DNA from: Faecalimonas sp.
GTDB taxonomy: Bacteria; Bacillota; Clostridia; Lachnospirales; Lachnospiraceae
Reading direction: 5' to 3'
Length of the DNA: 12,169 nt
Assembly (NCBI GenBank): GCA_020024645.1
Contig: JAHHTN010000064.1
Span: 1-12,169, forward strand
Below are positions 1-6,909 of the stretch, piece by piece (the first letter of the stretch is position 1; every line of letters starts with the position of its first letter). A model generated the notes under the pieces. That model saw only the letters and a program-made list of their open reading frames with translations, did no database searches and was not told the origin of the DNA. Made by a program: the position numbers and the translations under genes.

Positions 1-43
1 TCGATTACTTAAACTATTGTGTGTGTGTAGAGGAATGTCTGAT

Positions 44-72
44 TTTACAGAGAATGACAATATGTTTATTAT
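44..72 (+). promoter_or_regulatory. Putative sigma-A promoter of the AraC-type regulator
   Basis: TTTACA (44-49) and TATTAT (67-72) are separated by exactly 17 bases, each matching the vegetative -35/-10 consensus at five of six positions. It would start transcription near base 79, giving a leader of about 38 bases before the start codon at 117. This is read from sequence only. The surrounding DNA is very AT-rich, so chance matches are possible. Confidence 0.5.
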
Positions 73-116
73 ATATTAATTAGGAATGTGATGAATTGTT
101 TGGGAGGAGCTGGAAA

Positions 117-1358
117 ATGAGTTTTATTTCAATTCAGAATCTGTATACTTCGGATAATATGCGTAACTGTATATGTGATTTTGAAGTGGAAGTTTTTGAA
201 AAAATTACGGAGCCGTTAATACATCCGATGTCAAGGTTATGGTTGGTAAATGAAGGAGTAGGAAAGATTCTGATAAATAACAAAGAATATATCGTAACGA
301 AAGGGAGTCTTGTATCTGTATTACCGTGGCAGATTACAGAAATTGTAGAAGTAAAAAAACCACTTCAATTTTATGTAGTACAATACCACTTTGAGCGAGT
401 TAATCAGTTGGTCAAAACATTATTCAATCCAGATAATGTACAGTTATCTTTTGTACAGACACTTAGAAGGGGACCGGTAATTACATTTGGAGAAGAAAAA
501 TATAAAGAAATACAAATTGTATTTCATCAAATAAGAAATGAGATACGATACATAAATGAAGAAGGAAAAGGGCAAGAAGAGAGCATATTTAGCAATGTAT
601 ATATGACTAATAAGTTGATTGAGATTTTGATTTCTTTTGTTCGAAGGAATAAGGGGGGGACTAAAGAAAAATCGACAGATGCAAGTGAAATTTTACAGTT
701 TATGTATACTCATTTAAATCAAAAGATTACGATTTCTATGCTATCGCAAAAATTTTACATGAGCGAATCGTCAATTCGCTCCTATATTAAAAGTACAACA
801 GGGCTGTCTTTTTTTGATCTGCTTAATGAGATGCGGATAGGAAAAATGATTAATTATTTGCTTTATACCAACTTAACAGTAGAGGAACTAGCTGAAATTT
901 TAGGGTTTACGGATGATTCACATATGTGTAAAGTTTTTAAAGCACGAATGGGAATAAAAATAAATGAGTTTCGTAATCTATATCAGTTTGTTGGAGATAG
1001 ATGCAATATTTCAGACAAAAAGGAATTTTATGAGATTGTGGAATATATTTATCGAAATCATACGGAAGACTTGCAATTACAGTCAATCAGTAATCAATTT
1101 AAAATGTCTCCAAAAGAATTAAATCGTGTTTTATCTTATCAAGTGGAAATGAATTTTAGTGAATTTTTAAATTTTATTCGTGTAAATCATGCAACAGAGT
1201 TATTGCTTAACAGTGACAAAAGTGTATTGACAATTGCATTAGAAGTTGGATATAAGACAGAAAAGACTTTATCTCGGAACTTTCTTCAAATAAAGGGAAG
1301 AACGGCAAGTGATTTCCGAAGAAAAGTAAAATTAGAAAGCGAAGAAAAAAAATTGTGA
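117..1358 (+). CDS. AraC-family regulator with cupin-like sensor and two tandem AraC DNA-binding domains
   Basis: Transcription factor of 413 residues. I chose ATG 117 because GGGAGGAG (102-109) lies seven bases upstream; an in-frame TTG at 96 has no such site. Residues about 20-105 look like the beta-rich cupin/AraC_binding sensor (RLWLVNEGVGKI, then TKGSLVSVLP). Residues 190-288 form a full AraC HTH pair (ITISMLSQKFYMSESSIRSY, then TVEELAEILGFTDDSHMCKVFK). Residues 305-403 repeat the same architecture (LQLQSISNQFKMSPKELNRV, then VLTIALEVGYKTEKTLSRNF). Most AraC proteins end after one such domain, so the second copy is odd. The gene precedes, on the same strand, an ornithine cyclodeaminase-like gene and a DMT transporter, its likeliest targets by adjacency. 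The ligand is unknown. Family assignment is firm and the role is inferred. Confidence 0.9.
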   Translation: MSFISIQNLYTSDNMRNCICDFEVEVFEKITEPLIHPMSRLWLVNEGVGKILINNKEYIVTKGSLVSVLPWQITEIVEVKKPLQFYVVQYHFERVNQLVKTLFNPDNVQLSFVQTLRRGPVITFGEEKYKEIQIVFHQIRNEIRYINEEGKGQEESIFSNVYMTNKLIEILISFVRRNKGGTKEKSTDASEILQFMYTHLNQKITISMLSQKFYMSESSIRSYIKSTTGLSFFDLLNEMRIGKMINYLLYTNLTVEELAEILGFTDDSHMCKVFKARMGIKINEFRNLYQFVGDRCNISDKKEFYEIVEYIYRNHTEDLQLQSISNQFKMSPKELNRVLSYQVEMNFSEFLNFIRVNHATELLLNSDKSVLTIALEVGYKTEKTLSRNFLQIKGRTASDFRRKVKLESEEKKL

Positions 1359-1373
1359 AAAACAACAAAAATG

Positions 1374-1405
1374 CAACAAAAAAACTTATTATTTTGTTGT
1401 TTTTT
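1374..1405 (+). terminator. Probable intrinsic terminator after the AraC-type regulator
   Basis: CAACAAAA (1374-1381) pairs with TTTTGTTG (1392-1399) around a ten-base loop, followed by six T (1400-1405). It begins 15 bases after the regulator's stop codon. An alternative, longer-looped pairing uses the repeat AACAACAAAA at 1361-1370. The stem is AT-rich and therefore weak, but the location and U-tract fit a rho-independent terminator. Confidence 0.6.
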
Positions 1406-1537
1406 GTATAAAAGATAACGTAAAATACAGAAATAATACAATAAATTGTCTGATGTTCGTATGATATGTATGTTAAAATATTATCATGATTATTTATAAA
1501 CTCATAAATAATGTATATAACTAAGGAGGTAAGTATT
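1406..1537 (+). promoter_or_regulatory. Leader of the ornithine cyclodeaminase-like gene, with a 9-bp inverted repeat
   Basis: Very AT-rich intergenic DNA. ATTATTTAT (1489-1497) and ATAAATAAT (1504-1512) form a perfect inverted repeat with a six-base spacer, ending 11 bases before the AAGGAGGT ribosome binding site (1523-1530). It could be a protein-binding operator or an mRNA hairpin. TAAAAT at 1474-1479 is a possible -10 box, but I see no convincing -35 partner, which would suit an activator-dependent promoter. That last point is inference. Confidence 0.4.
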
Positions 1538-2644
1538 ATGTTAAATTTCGAAATGCCTAAGTATCATCATCCAGATTTTACACAAGAGATGTTTGTAAAC
1601 GCACCAGATGCCAAATACGAAGAGGCAGAAAAGGACGGGGTAGTGCCAGAATATTATCATAGCACATCTATGTATCCTGAATATTTTAAAATTAATGGAG
1701 AATGGAAACTTGCAGAGGAAAGCCGTATGGATTCATGCGTAATTCTTTGTGAGGATGGTCATCTTGCAGTTGTTGAAGCAAGAAATATTAAAAAAGGTGA
1801 TAAAGTACTTCTTGGAAGAACAGAAAGATGCGAAGAAGGAGTATATATGCATTGTCACGGATTTGAAGAAGTTGGAGAAAAATTAGACGATCAGTTCGTA
1901 TTCCGTCAAGGAAGAAGCCGTGAAACATCATATGCGCGAGATTATGATAAATTATTTGAATTATTAAAATATGAAAAAGAAAATGGCGGAAAGATTGTAT
2001 GGGTAATGGGTCCTGCTTTTGCTTTTGATGCTAATGCTAGAGCAGCGATGCAAGCACTTGTTGAAAATGGATATGCACATGGACTTTTAGCAGGTAATGC
2101 TTTAGCAACACACGATTTAGAAGGTGCGTTATTACATACTGCACTCGGTCAGGATATTTATACACAACAATCACAGCCAAATGGACACTATAATCACTTA
2201 GATGTATTAAATAAAGTAAGAAGAAGTGGATCTATCCCACAATTTATGAAAGACTATGATTTGAATGATGGGATTATTTGTAGTTGTGTAAACAACGATG
2301 TGCCTATCGTACTTGCAGGTTCTATTCGTGACGATGGTCCTCTTCCAGAAGTATATGGAAATGTTTATGAAGCAGCAAATGCAATGAGAGGTATCGTAAA
2401 AGAAGCAACAACAGTTATTTGCCTTGCAACAATGTTGCATACAATTGCTGTTGGTAACATGACTCCTTCTTTCCGTGTGCTAAATGACGGAACAATTCGC
2501 CCAGTATATCTTTATACAGTAGATGCAGATGAATTTGTTGTAAACAAACTTTTAGATAGAGGAAGTTTGTCAGCTACAACTATGGTAACTAATGTTCAGG
2601 ACTTTATTACACGTGTTGCGAAAGGACTTGATGTAATGAAATAG
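1538..2644 (+). CDS. TIGR00300-type protein (LOR/SDH region, archaeal-type ornithine cyclodeaminase-like)
   Basis: Soluble protein of 368 residues. ATG 1538 follows AAGGAGGT (1523-1530) by seven bases; an upstream in-frame ATG at 1511 lacks a site. Recognisable family blocks are RMDSCVILCEDG (63-74), LLAGNALATHDLE (183-195), VLAGSIRDDGPLPEV (258-272), LATMLHTIAVGN (296-307) and KLLDRGS (337-343). Characterised relatives are archaeal ornithine cyclodeaminase and the C-terminal part of cyanobacterial ArgZ/AgrE, which turn ornithine into proline and ammonia using NAD. The protein begins close to the GVVPEYYHSTSMYPEYF block, so the roughly 90-residue N-terminal LOR domain I expect in full-length archaeal members appears absent. 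Ornithine is therefore a reasonable but unproven substrate. It sits 31 bases before a DMT transporter, suggesting a shared transcript. Confidence 0.8.
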   Translation: MLNFEMPKYHHPDFTQEMFVNAPDAKYEEAEKDGVVPEYYHSTSMYPEYFKINGEWKLAEESRMDSCVILCEDGHLAVVEARNIKKGDKVLLGRTERCEEGVYMHCHGFEEVGEKLDDQFVFRQGRSRETSYARDYDKLFELLKYEKENGGKIVWVMGPAFAFDANARAAMQALVENGYAHGLLAGNALATHDLEGALLHTALGQDIYTQQSQPNGHYNHLDVLNKVRRSGSIPQFMKDYDLNDGIICSCVNNDVPIVLAGSIRDDGPLPEVYGNVYEAANAMRGIVKEATTVICLATMLHTIAVGNMTPSFRVLNDGTIRPVYLYTVDADEFVVNKLLDRGSLSATTMVTNVQDFITRVAKGLDVMK

Positions 2645-2675
2645 TTCCTCACGATAAAGGAATGGAGAAGAATTT

Positions 2676-3551
2676 ATGAAGAAGAATAGTATGTTTGGTA
2701 AATTGGCTTTGTTGTTTGTAGCGGTTGCATGGGGAAGTTCAATGGTTGTTATTAAAGGTTCTACAGACACATTGCCTGCAGGAACACTTCTTGCTTGTCG
2801 TTTTACGGTTGCAGGAGTTCTTTTAGCCTTAGCAAATATTAAAAAATTAAAACAAATTGACAAAGATTATATTAAGAGTGGTATCTTTATTGGTGTATGT
2901 CTGTTCATGGCATATTTTACACAGACAATCGGTGTTATGCTTGAAATGCCAGGAAAGAGTCATTTTCTTTCTTCGGCATATTGTGTGTTTGTGCCATTTC
3001 TTGGTTGGTTGATTTTAAAAGAAAAGCCAAAGATTTATCATATTATTGCAGCGGCAATGTGTGCAATTGGTATTATTTTGGTATCTGTAGCAGGAAACTT
3101 TAGTATAAGTTATGGTGATAGTATTTCTATTATCAGCTCAGTATTTTGGGCATCACAGATTATAGCTATTGCAAAATGGGGGAAAGATAAAGATCCAGCA
3201 TTGATCACAATGCTTCAATTTATTGTTTGTGCTGTTTTAGCATGGGGATTTACATTGACGATGGAAAACCCAGGAGCAATTGAGTGGAATATGAGTGCTG
3301 TTGGTGGAGTGTTATACCTTGGTATTGTATGTTCAGGGATTTGTTTCTTGTTACAAACAATTGCACAGAAAACAGAAAATCCGACAAGTGTTTCTATCAT
3401 TTTAAGTTTCGAAAATATTTTCGGGCTTGTATTCGGAGCGGTATTTTTTAACGAACAATTCACAATTCGTTCTATTTTGGGATTTGTTTTAATTTTTGTA
3501 GCTATTCTTGTAGCAGAGACAGAATTGTCATTTTTGAAAAAGAAAAAGTAA
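2676..3551 (+). CDS. DMT-superfamily (EamA) transporter
   Basis: Integral membrane protein of 291 residues, the usual EamA length, with about ten hydrophobic segments in two repeated halves (about 8-137 and 148-281). Typical features are the N-terminal AWGSSMVVIKGS, the RFTVAG segment after the first loop, and SFENIFGLVFGAVFFNE (244-260) near the end of the second half, plus a lysine-rich C-terminus. Family members mostly export amino acids, nucleosides or other small metabolites. Start ATG 2676 has GGAG at 2664-2667. The gene follows the ornithine cyclodeaminase-like gene by 31 bases, so co-transcription is likely. Movement of a substrate or product of that enzyme (for example an amino acid) is a guess from context. 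Confidence 0.88.
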   Translation: MKKNSMFGKLALLFVAVAWGSSMVVIKGSTDTLPAGTLLACRFTVAGVLLALANIKKLKQIDKDYIKSGIFIGVCLFMAYFTQTIGVMLEMPGKSHFLSSAYCVFVPFLGWLILKEKPKIYHIIAAAMCAIGIILVSVAGNFSISYGDSISIISSVFWASQIIAIAKWGKDKDPALITMLQFIVCAVLAWGFTLTMENPGAIEWNMSAVGGVLYLGIVCSGICFLLQTIAQKTENPTSVSIILSFENIFGLVFGAVFFNEQFTIRSILGFVLIFVAILVAETELSFLKKKK

Positions 3552-3590
3552 AAATAAAGTTATTTGTTTAAAATCTCTATAACTATATTG

Positions 3591-3626
3591 TAAAGTATCG
3601 GCGATTATTTGATCGCCGATACTTTA
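3591..3626 (+). terminator. 15-bp perfect hairpin after the DMT transporter, likely terminator
   Basis: TAAAGTATCGGCGAT (3591-3605) pairs perfectly with ATCGCCGATACTTTA (3612-3626) around the loop TATTTG. It lies 40 bases beyond the transporter stop codon and before the promoter of the next gene. No long T-run follows on either strand; the only U-rich stretch is the CTTTA inside the stem. Termination is likely from position and stability, but less certain than for a canonical site. Confidence 0.6.
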
Positions 3627-3634
3627 TGAAAAGA

Positions 3635-3664
3635 TTGCCAAAGTACCGAATATTCTGCTATACT
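3635..3664 (+). promoter_or_regulatory. Extended -10 sigma-A promoter of the DUF3842 gene
   Basis: TTGCCA (3635-3640), an 18-base spacer ending in TGC, and TATACT (3659-3664) give an extended -10 promoter (TGnTATACT). Transcription would start near 3671, about 30 bases before ATG 3700, with GAGGAG (3689-3694) as ribosome binding site. This is the best-looking promoter in the window. It could also feed the nickel operon if transcripts pass the terminator at 4243-4282. Confidence 0.7.
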
Positions 3665-3699
3665 ATATAAAATAAAAAATAAAGAAATGAGGAGCAGAA

Positions 3700-4110
3700 A
3701 TGAAAGTATTGATTATAGATGCACAGGGAGGTGGCATGGGAAAACAACTTGTGTCAGCAATTAAACAAGAATTTCCTATAGCAGAGATAACAGCAGTAGG
3801 AACAAATTCTTTGGCAACAACGAATATGTTGAAAGCAGGGGCAGACCATGCGGCAACAGGTGAGAATGCAGTTGTAGTAGGTTGCAGAAAAGTAGATATA
3901 ATTATAGGGCCTGTAGGGATTGCGATTGCCGATTCTATGTATGGAGAAATCACTCCGAAAATGGCAGAAGCTGTTGGGCAGAGTGAGGCAAGAAAATTAT
4001 TAATTCCAATGAATCATTGTAATAATATTATCGTTGGAGTTAGGAATACTTCGATGAGTTTTTTAATAGCATCGGTAATTGAAGAATTAATTGAATATTC
4101 AAATTGCTAG
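3700..4110 (+). CDS. DUF3842 family protein
   Basis: Small soluble protein of 136 residues that I recognise as DUF3842, a family with no function known to me. The N-terminus has a beta strand followed by a glycine-rich loop (IIDAQGGGMGKQLVSAI, 5-21), resembling a Rossmann-type nucleotide-binding start. Next come VGTNSLATTNMLKAGADHAATGENA (split at 33-57), the strand VDIIIGPVGI (65-74) and a late LLIPMNHCNNIIVGV stretch containing Cys107. It has its own promoter and lies upstream of a nickel-type ABC importer and larBCE. Membership of the same regulatory unit is plausible, since no other promoter is as strong before 4306. A role in nickel or cofactor handling would be inference from this neighbourhood. 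Confidence 0.82.
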   Translation: MKVLIIDAQGGGMGKQLVSAIKQEFPIAEITAVGTNSLATTNMLKAGADHAATGENAVVVGCRKVDIIIGPVGIAIADSMYGEITPKMAEAVGQSEARKLLIPMNHCNNIIVGVRNTSMSFLIASVIEELIEYSNC

Positions 4111-4120
4111 AAAGTAATAT
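4091..4120 (+). promoter_or_regulatory. Weak candidate promoter overlapping the end of the DUF3842 gene
   Basis: TTGAAT (4091-4096) and TAATAT (4115-4120) are 18 bases apart, each with four of six consensus matches. If used, it would give the importer operon its own leader of about 180 bases. Confidence is low because such matches are frequent in AT-rich DNA. Confidence 0.25.
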
Positions 4121-4165
4121 CATATGAGAAGTATATAACCGAGAAAGACGACATGAAGCGTACAC

Positions 4166-4201
4166 GAAATACAGAAGTATTTTATTAAAAAGGTGAAATA
4201 C
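4166..4201 (+). other. Mutually exclusive small hairpins in the importer leader
   Basis: GTATTT (4177-4182) can pair with AAATAC at 4167-4172 (loop AGAA) or with the second copy of AAATAC at 4196-4201. The GAAATAC direct repeat (4166-4172 and 4195-4201) therefore allows two competing structures. The stems are short and AT-rich. This could be part of a leader switch upstream of the terminator at 4243-4282, or chance. Confidence 0.3.
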
Positions 4202-4242
4202 AAAGAAATCATATAGGTAAACGAAAATAAAAATGTCAGAAG

Positions 4243-4282
4243 GCGTAAGAATATCCAGAAGGAGTATTCATATGCTTTTTTT
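4243..4282 (+). terminator. Intrinsic terminator just before the ABC importer operon, likely attenuator
   Basis: GCGTAAGAATATCC (4243-4256) pairs with GGAGTATTCATATGC (4261-4275) around the loop AGAA. There are 13 pairs, one A-A mismatch and one bulged G, directly followed by seven T (4276-4282). This is a textbook rho-independent shape. The next start codon is only 23 bases downstream, leaving room for its ribosome binding site but not for a separate promoter. Transcripts of the importer operon must therefore pass through it, which implies regulated read-through. I recognise no known riboswitch, T-box or NiCo consensus in the leader. Confidence 0.8.
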
Positions 4283-4305
4283 CATTTAAGAAGAGAGGAA
4301 AAAAT

Positions 4306-5910
4306 ATGAAGAAAAGAATTGTAAGTATATTATGTGTAGTGGCTATGATGTCAGTAGTAATTTCTGGTTGTGGAGGGAAACGGGGTGAAAAGGAGAATTC
4401 CCAAAAAGAAGATGGAATTAAAGCCTATGTAGGAACAACTTTATTTGAAGAAAGTTTAGATCCAATAAAAGGAGCACTGCCTCATGGGTATCCATTTATT
4501 AATAATGCATTATTACGTGTAGATAGTAACTCAAAATATGTGGGAGATTTGGCAAAGAATTGGGAAATAAGTAAAGATGCCTTGACTTATACTTTTCATT
4601 TGAATAAAGATATAAAGTTTAGTGACGGAAGCGAGTTTGATGCGGAAGATGTTGTATTTACATATGAAATGGTGAAAAAAAATCAGGCAGATAATGAATA
4701 TGTAGATTTAACACGTCTTGATACAGTAAAAGCAATCGACAAAGAAACGGTTGAGTTTAAATTAAAAGAAGCATATTCTCCATTTTTGGATACAACAGCA
4801 CTTCTTCAAATTGTACCTTCAGATGCTTATGATAAAGAGGCGTTTGATAGAAAGCCAATAGGGACAGGAGCGTATAAAGTTGTACAGTATGATGCGGATC
4901 AACAGATTATTTTAGAAGTAAATGAAAATTATTTTGGTAAAACTCCAGATATTGAAAAAGTAACTCTTGTGAAGATGGATATGGATGCTGCATTTGCTGC
5001 AGCGAAAGCTGGAGAATTAGATATTGTTATGGTTGGGACGAATTATGCCAAAGAGAAAATTCAAGGTATGACTTTACAGAGACTAGAAACAATGGATGTT
5101 AGAAATGTTAGTCTTCCAGTACGAAAATTAACTGAGATGAAAAATTCTGATGGGAAAAAGGTAGAGGTTGGAAATAGTGTGACTTCAGATTTGGCGGTAA
5201 GAAAAGCTCTTTCTATCGGAATTGATCGTCAAGAAATTATTGAACATTCATCGGATGGAATTGGGCTTTCGTCAGTGAACTTTACAGATAATCTTGTATG
5301 GGCAAGTACCGATACATATGAAGATAAACAAATAACAGAAGCAAAAAAACTTTTGGATGCTGCAGGCTGGAAAGTAGGAAAAGATGGGATTCGTGAAAAA
5401 TCTGGACAGAAATGCAGTTTTGATTTATATGCAACAGCAGGAGAAACGGATCGATATAATCTTTGTGTAGCGTTATCAGAAAATGCAAAAGAACTTGGAA
5501 TTGATATAAAAGTAAAAACGGCAACTTGGGAAGAAATTATTACATTACAAAATACATCTGCAGTTTTATGGGGATGGGGACAGTATTCTCCAACGGTATT
5601 GTCATCACTTTTCCAGTCGGATTTATTTTTGACTGGGGGGTATGACAATGTTGTAGGATATAAGAATCCAAAAGTAGATGCTAAAATTCAGGAAGCTCTA
5701 TCTGCAAATAGTCAAGAAGCAGCGATTGCATCATGGAAAGAAGTGCAAAAAATTGCAGATGAAGATTATACAAACTTGTTTCTTGTAAATATAGAGCATT
5801 GTTATTTTGTTAGTGACAATTTAGATATTTCTAGAGATACACAAATTCCACATCCACATGGACATGGAACACCTATTATCTGCAATATGGCAGATTGGAA
5901 AATGAAATAG
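4306..5910 (+). CDS. ABC importer solute-binding lipoprotein, family 5 (nickel/peptide type)
   Basis: Extracytoplasmic receptor of 534 residues (SBP_bac_5 family, as NikA, DppA and OppA). A positively charged start, hydrophobic core and lipobox VISGC predict lipid attachment at Cys22. The family signature is present at about 103-120 (FSDGSEFDAEDVVFTYE), and the length is typical. A histidine cluster, HPHGHG (His516, His518, His520), lies near the C-terminus and could contact metal. Start ATG 4306 follows AGAGG (4294-4298). It is the first gene of an operon continuing into two permeases, two ATPases and larBCE. That context favours nickel, free or bound to an organic chelator, over peptide. 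Sequence class alone would not decide between them. Confidence 0.88.
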   Translation: MKKRIVSILCVVAMMSVVISGCGGKRGEKENSQKEDGIKAYVGTTLFEESLDPIKGALPHGYPFINNALLRVDSNSKYVGDLAKNWEISKDALTYTFHLNKDIKFSDGSEFDAEDVVFTYEMVKKNQADNEYVDLTRLDTVKAIDKETVEFKLKEAYSPFLDTTALLQIVPSDAYDKEAFDRKPIGTGAYKVVQYDADQQIILEVNENYFGKTPDIEKVTLVKMDMDAAFAAAKAGELDIVMVGTNYAKEKIQGMTLQRLETMDVRNVSLPVRKLTEMKNSDGKKVEVGNSVTSDLAVRKALSIGIDRQEIIEHSSDGIGLSSVNFTDNLVWASTDTYEDKQITEAKKLLDAAGWKVGKDGIREKSGQKCSFDLYATAGETDRYNLCVALSENAKELGIDIKVKTATWEEIITLQNTSAVLWGWGQYSPTVLSSLFQSDLFLTGGYDNVVGYKNPKVDAKIQEALSANSQEAAIASWKEVQKIADEDYTNLFLVNIEHCYFVSDNLDISRDTQIPHPHGHGTPIICNMADWKMK

Positions 5911-5925
5911 AACCGGAGAAAATTG

Positions 5926-6909
5926 ATGAAAAATGGAAAGAAGTTAATAGAAGAATGTGTGCGAATGATATTGCTTTTAGCCGCAGTGAGTATTGTGGCT
6001 TTTTTACTGATTACAAAAGCTCCTATTGATCCGCTTGTTTCGTATGTGGGCACAAATTCAACATTATCAGAAGAGGCAAAAGAAAAGATAGCGGAGGAAT
6101 GGGGATTAAATGAGCCACTTCCAGAGCGATTTATCACTTGGGTAGAACATGTTTTACATGGTGATTTGGGAATATCTATTACATACAAAAAACCAGTTAT
6201 AGAAGTGATTAAAACGAGATTTTCATATTCGATTGTATTGATGATGTTAGCATGGGGACTATCTGGTATTATTGGGTTTACATTGGGTGTTATTTGTGGA
6301 ATGCGCCAAGGTGGAATTTTAGATAAAGTGGTAAAAATATTTTGTCTTCTTATGAAATCAGCACCAGTATTTTGGATTGGTCTTCTTGTTTTGACAATAT
6401 TTGCTGTTCAATTGGGATGGTTTCCAATTGGAATGGCAGTCCCAGTGGGGAAATTAGCAGAAGATGTCACGCTAGGAGATAGAATATATCACTTGATTTT
6501 GCCAGTACTTACGTTAACAATCGTAAATATTAGTGAAGTTGTTCTGTATACAAGACAAAAAGTAATTGAGATTATGAATAGCGATTTTATTCTGTATGCA
6601 AAAGCAAGAGGTGAAAATAATATTCAAATTGTAAAGCGTCATGTTTTGCGGAATGTTGCGTTGCCAGCAATTACAGTGCAGTTTACTTCTTTTAACGAAC
6701 TATTTGGAGGAATGGCTTTAGCAGAAACGGTATTTGCTTATCCGGGAATTGGCAATGCAATTACATCTGCCGCAATGAATGCAGACGTTCCACTTCTTTT
6801 AGGAATAGCCATGTTTAGTGCATTGTTTGTATTTACAGGAAATTTGATTGCAAATTTTTTATATGGAGTTTTGGACCCTAGAATCAGAGAGGGGGAGAAA
6901 CATGAATAA
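5926..6909 (+). CDS. ABC importer permease 1 (NikB/DppB-like)
   Basis: Inner membrane permease of 327 residues from ATG 5926, with CGGAG seven bases upstream; the preceding TTG at 5923 is an alternative. Hydrophobic segments occur near 12-30, 100-125, 138-165, 188-207, 255-275 and 288-312. The long extracytoplasmic stretch between the first two segments (LGISITYKKPVIEVI, 81-95) is typical of the DppB/NikB type. The EAA coupling loop that docks the ATPase is at 224-247 (YAKARGENNIQIVKRHVLRN), and AETVFAYPGIG (266-276) is a strong family motif. It starts 15 bases after the binding-protein gene and overlaps the next permease by eight bases, so the two should be translated together as a heterodimeric channel. 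Confidence 0.92.
   Translation: MKNGKKLIEECVRMILLLAAVSIVAFLLITKAPIDPLVSYVGTNSTLSEEAKEKIAEEWGLNEPLPERFITWVEHVLHGDLGISITYKKPVIEVIKTRFSYSIVLMMLAWGLSGIIGFTLGVICGMRQGGILDKVVKIFCLLMKSAPVFWIGLLVLTIFAVQLGWFPIGMAVPVGKLAEDVTLGDRIYHLILPVLTLTIVNISEVVLYTRQKVIEIMNSDFILYAKARGENNIQIVKRHVLRNVALPAITVQFTSFNELFGGMALAETVFAYPGIGNAITSAAMNADVPLLLGIAMFSALFVFTGNLIANFLYGVLDPRIREGEKHE

Noticed and set aside
19..28. GT dinucleotide run near the left edge
   Set aside because: About five GT units lie upstream of the putative promoter. This is too short for a meaningful microsatellite or Z-DNA claim.
653..659. Run of seven G in the AraC-type regulator gene, possible phase-variable tract
   Set aside because: It is a single short run inside an otherwise intact frame (encoding Lys-Gly-Gly) with no sign of alternative frames being used. 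Seven bases is too short to argue for slippage without population data.
2645..2662. Small inverted repeat TTCCT/AGGAA between the OCD-like gene and the DMT gene
   Set aside because: Only five base pairs with an eight-base loop and no T-run, and it overlaps the region needed for the next ribosome binding site. It is not a credible terminator.
4111..4242. Possible known riboswitch (NiCo, cobalamin, preQ1, SAM and others) ahead of the importer operon
   Set aside because: I found none of the conserved sequence blocks I associate with these classes. Only the downstream terminator and weak alternative hairpins are visible, so no named class is assigned.
5229..5648. Minus-strand open frame of 139 codons within the binding-protein gene
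   Set aside because: It lies entirely opposite a well-supported gene, has no recognisable motif or promoter, and is explained as a shadow frame. The same holds for all other minus-strand frames in the window.
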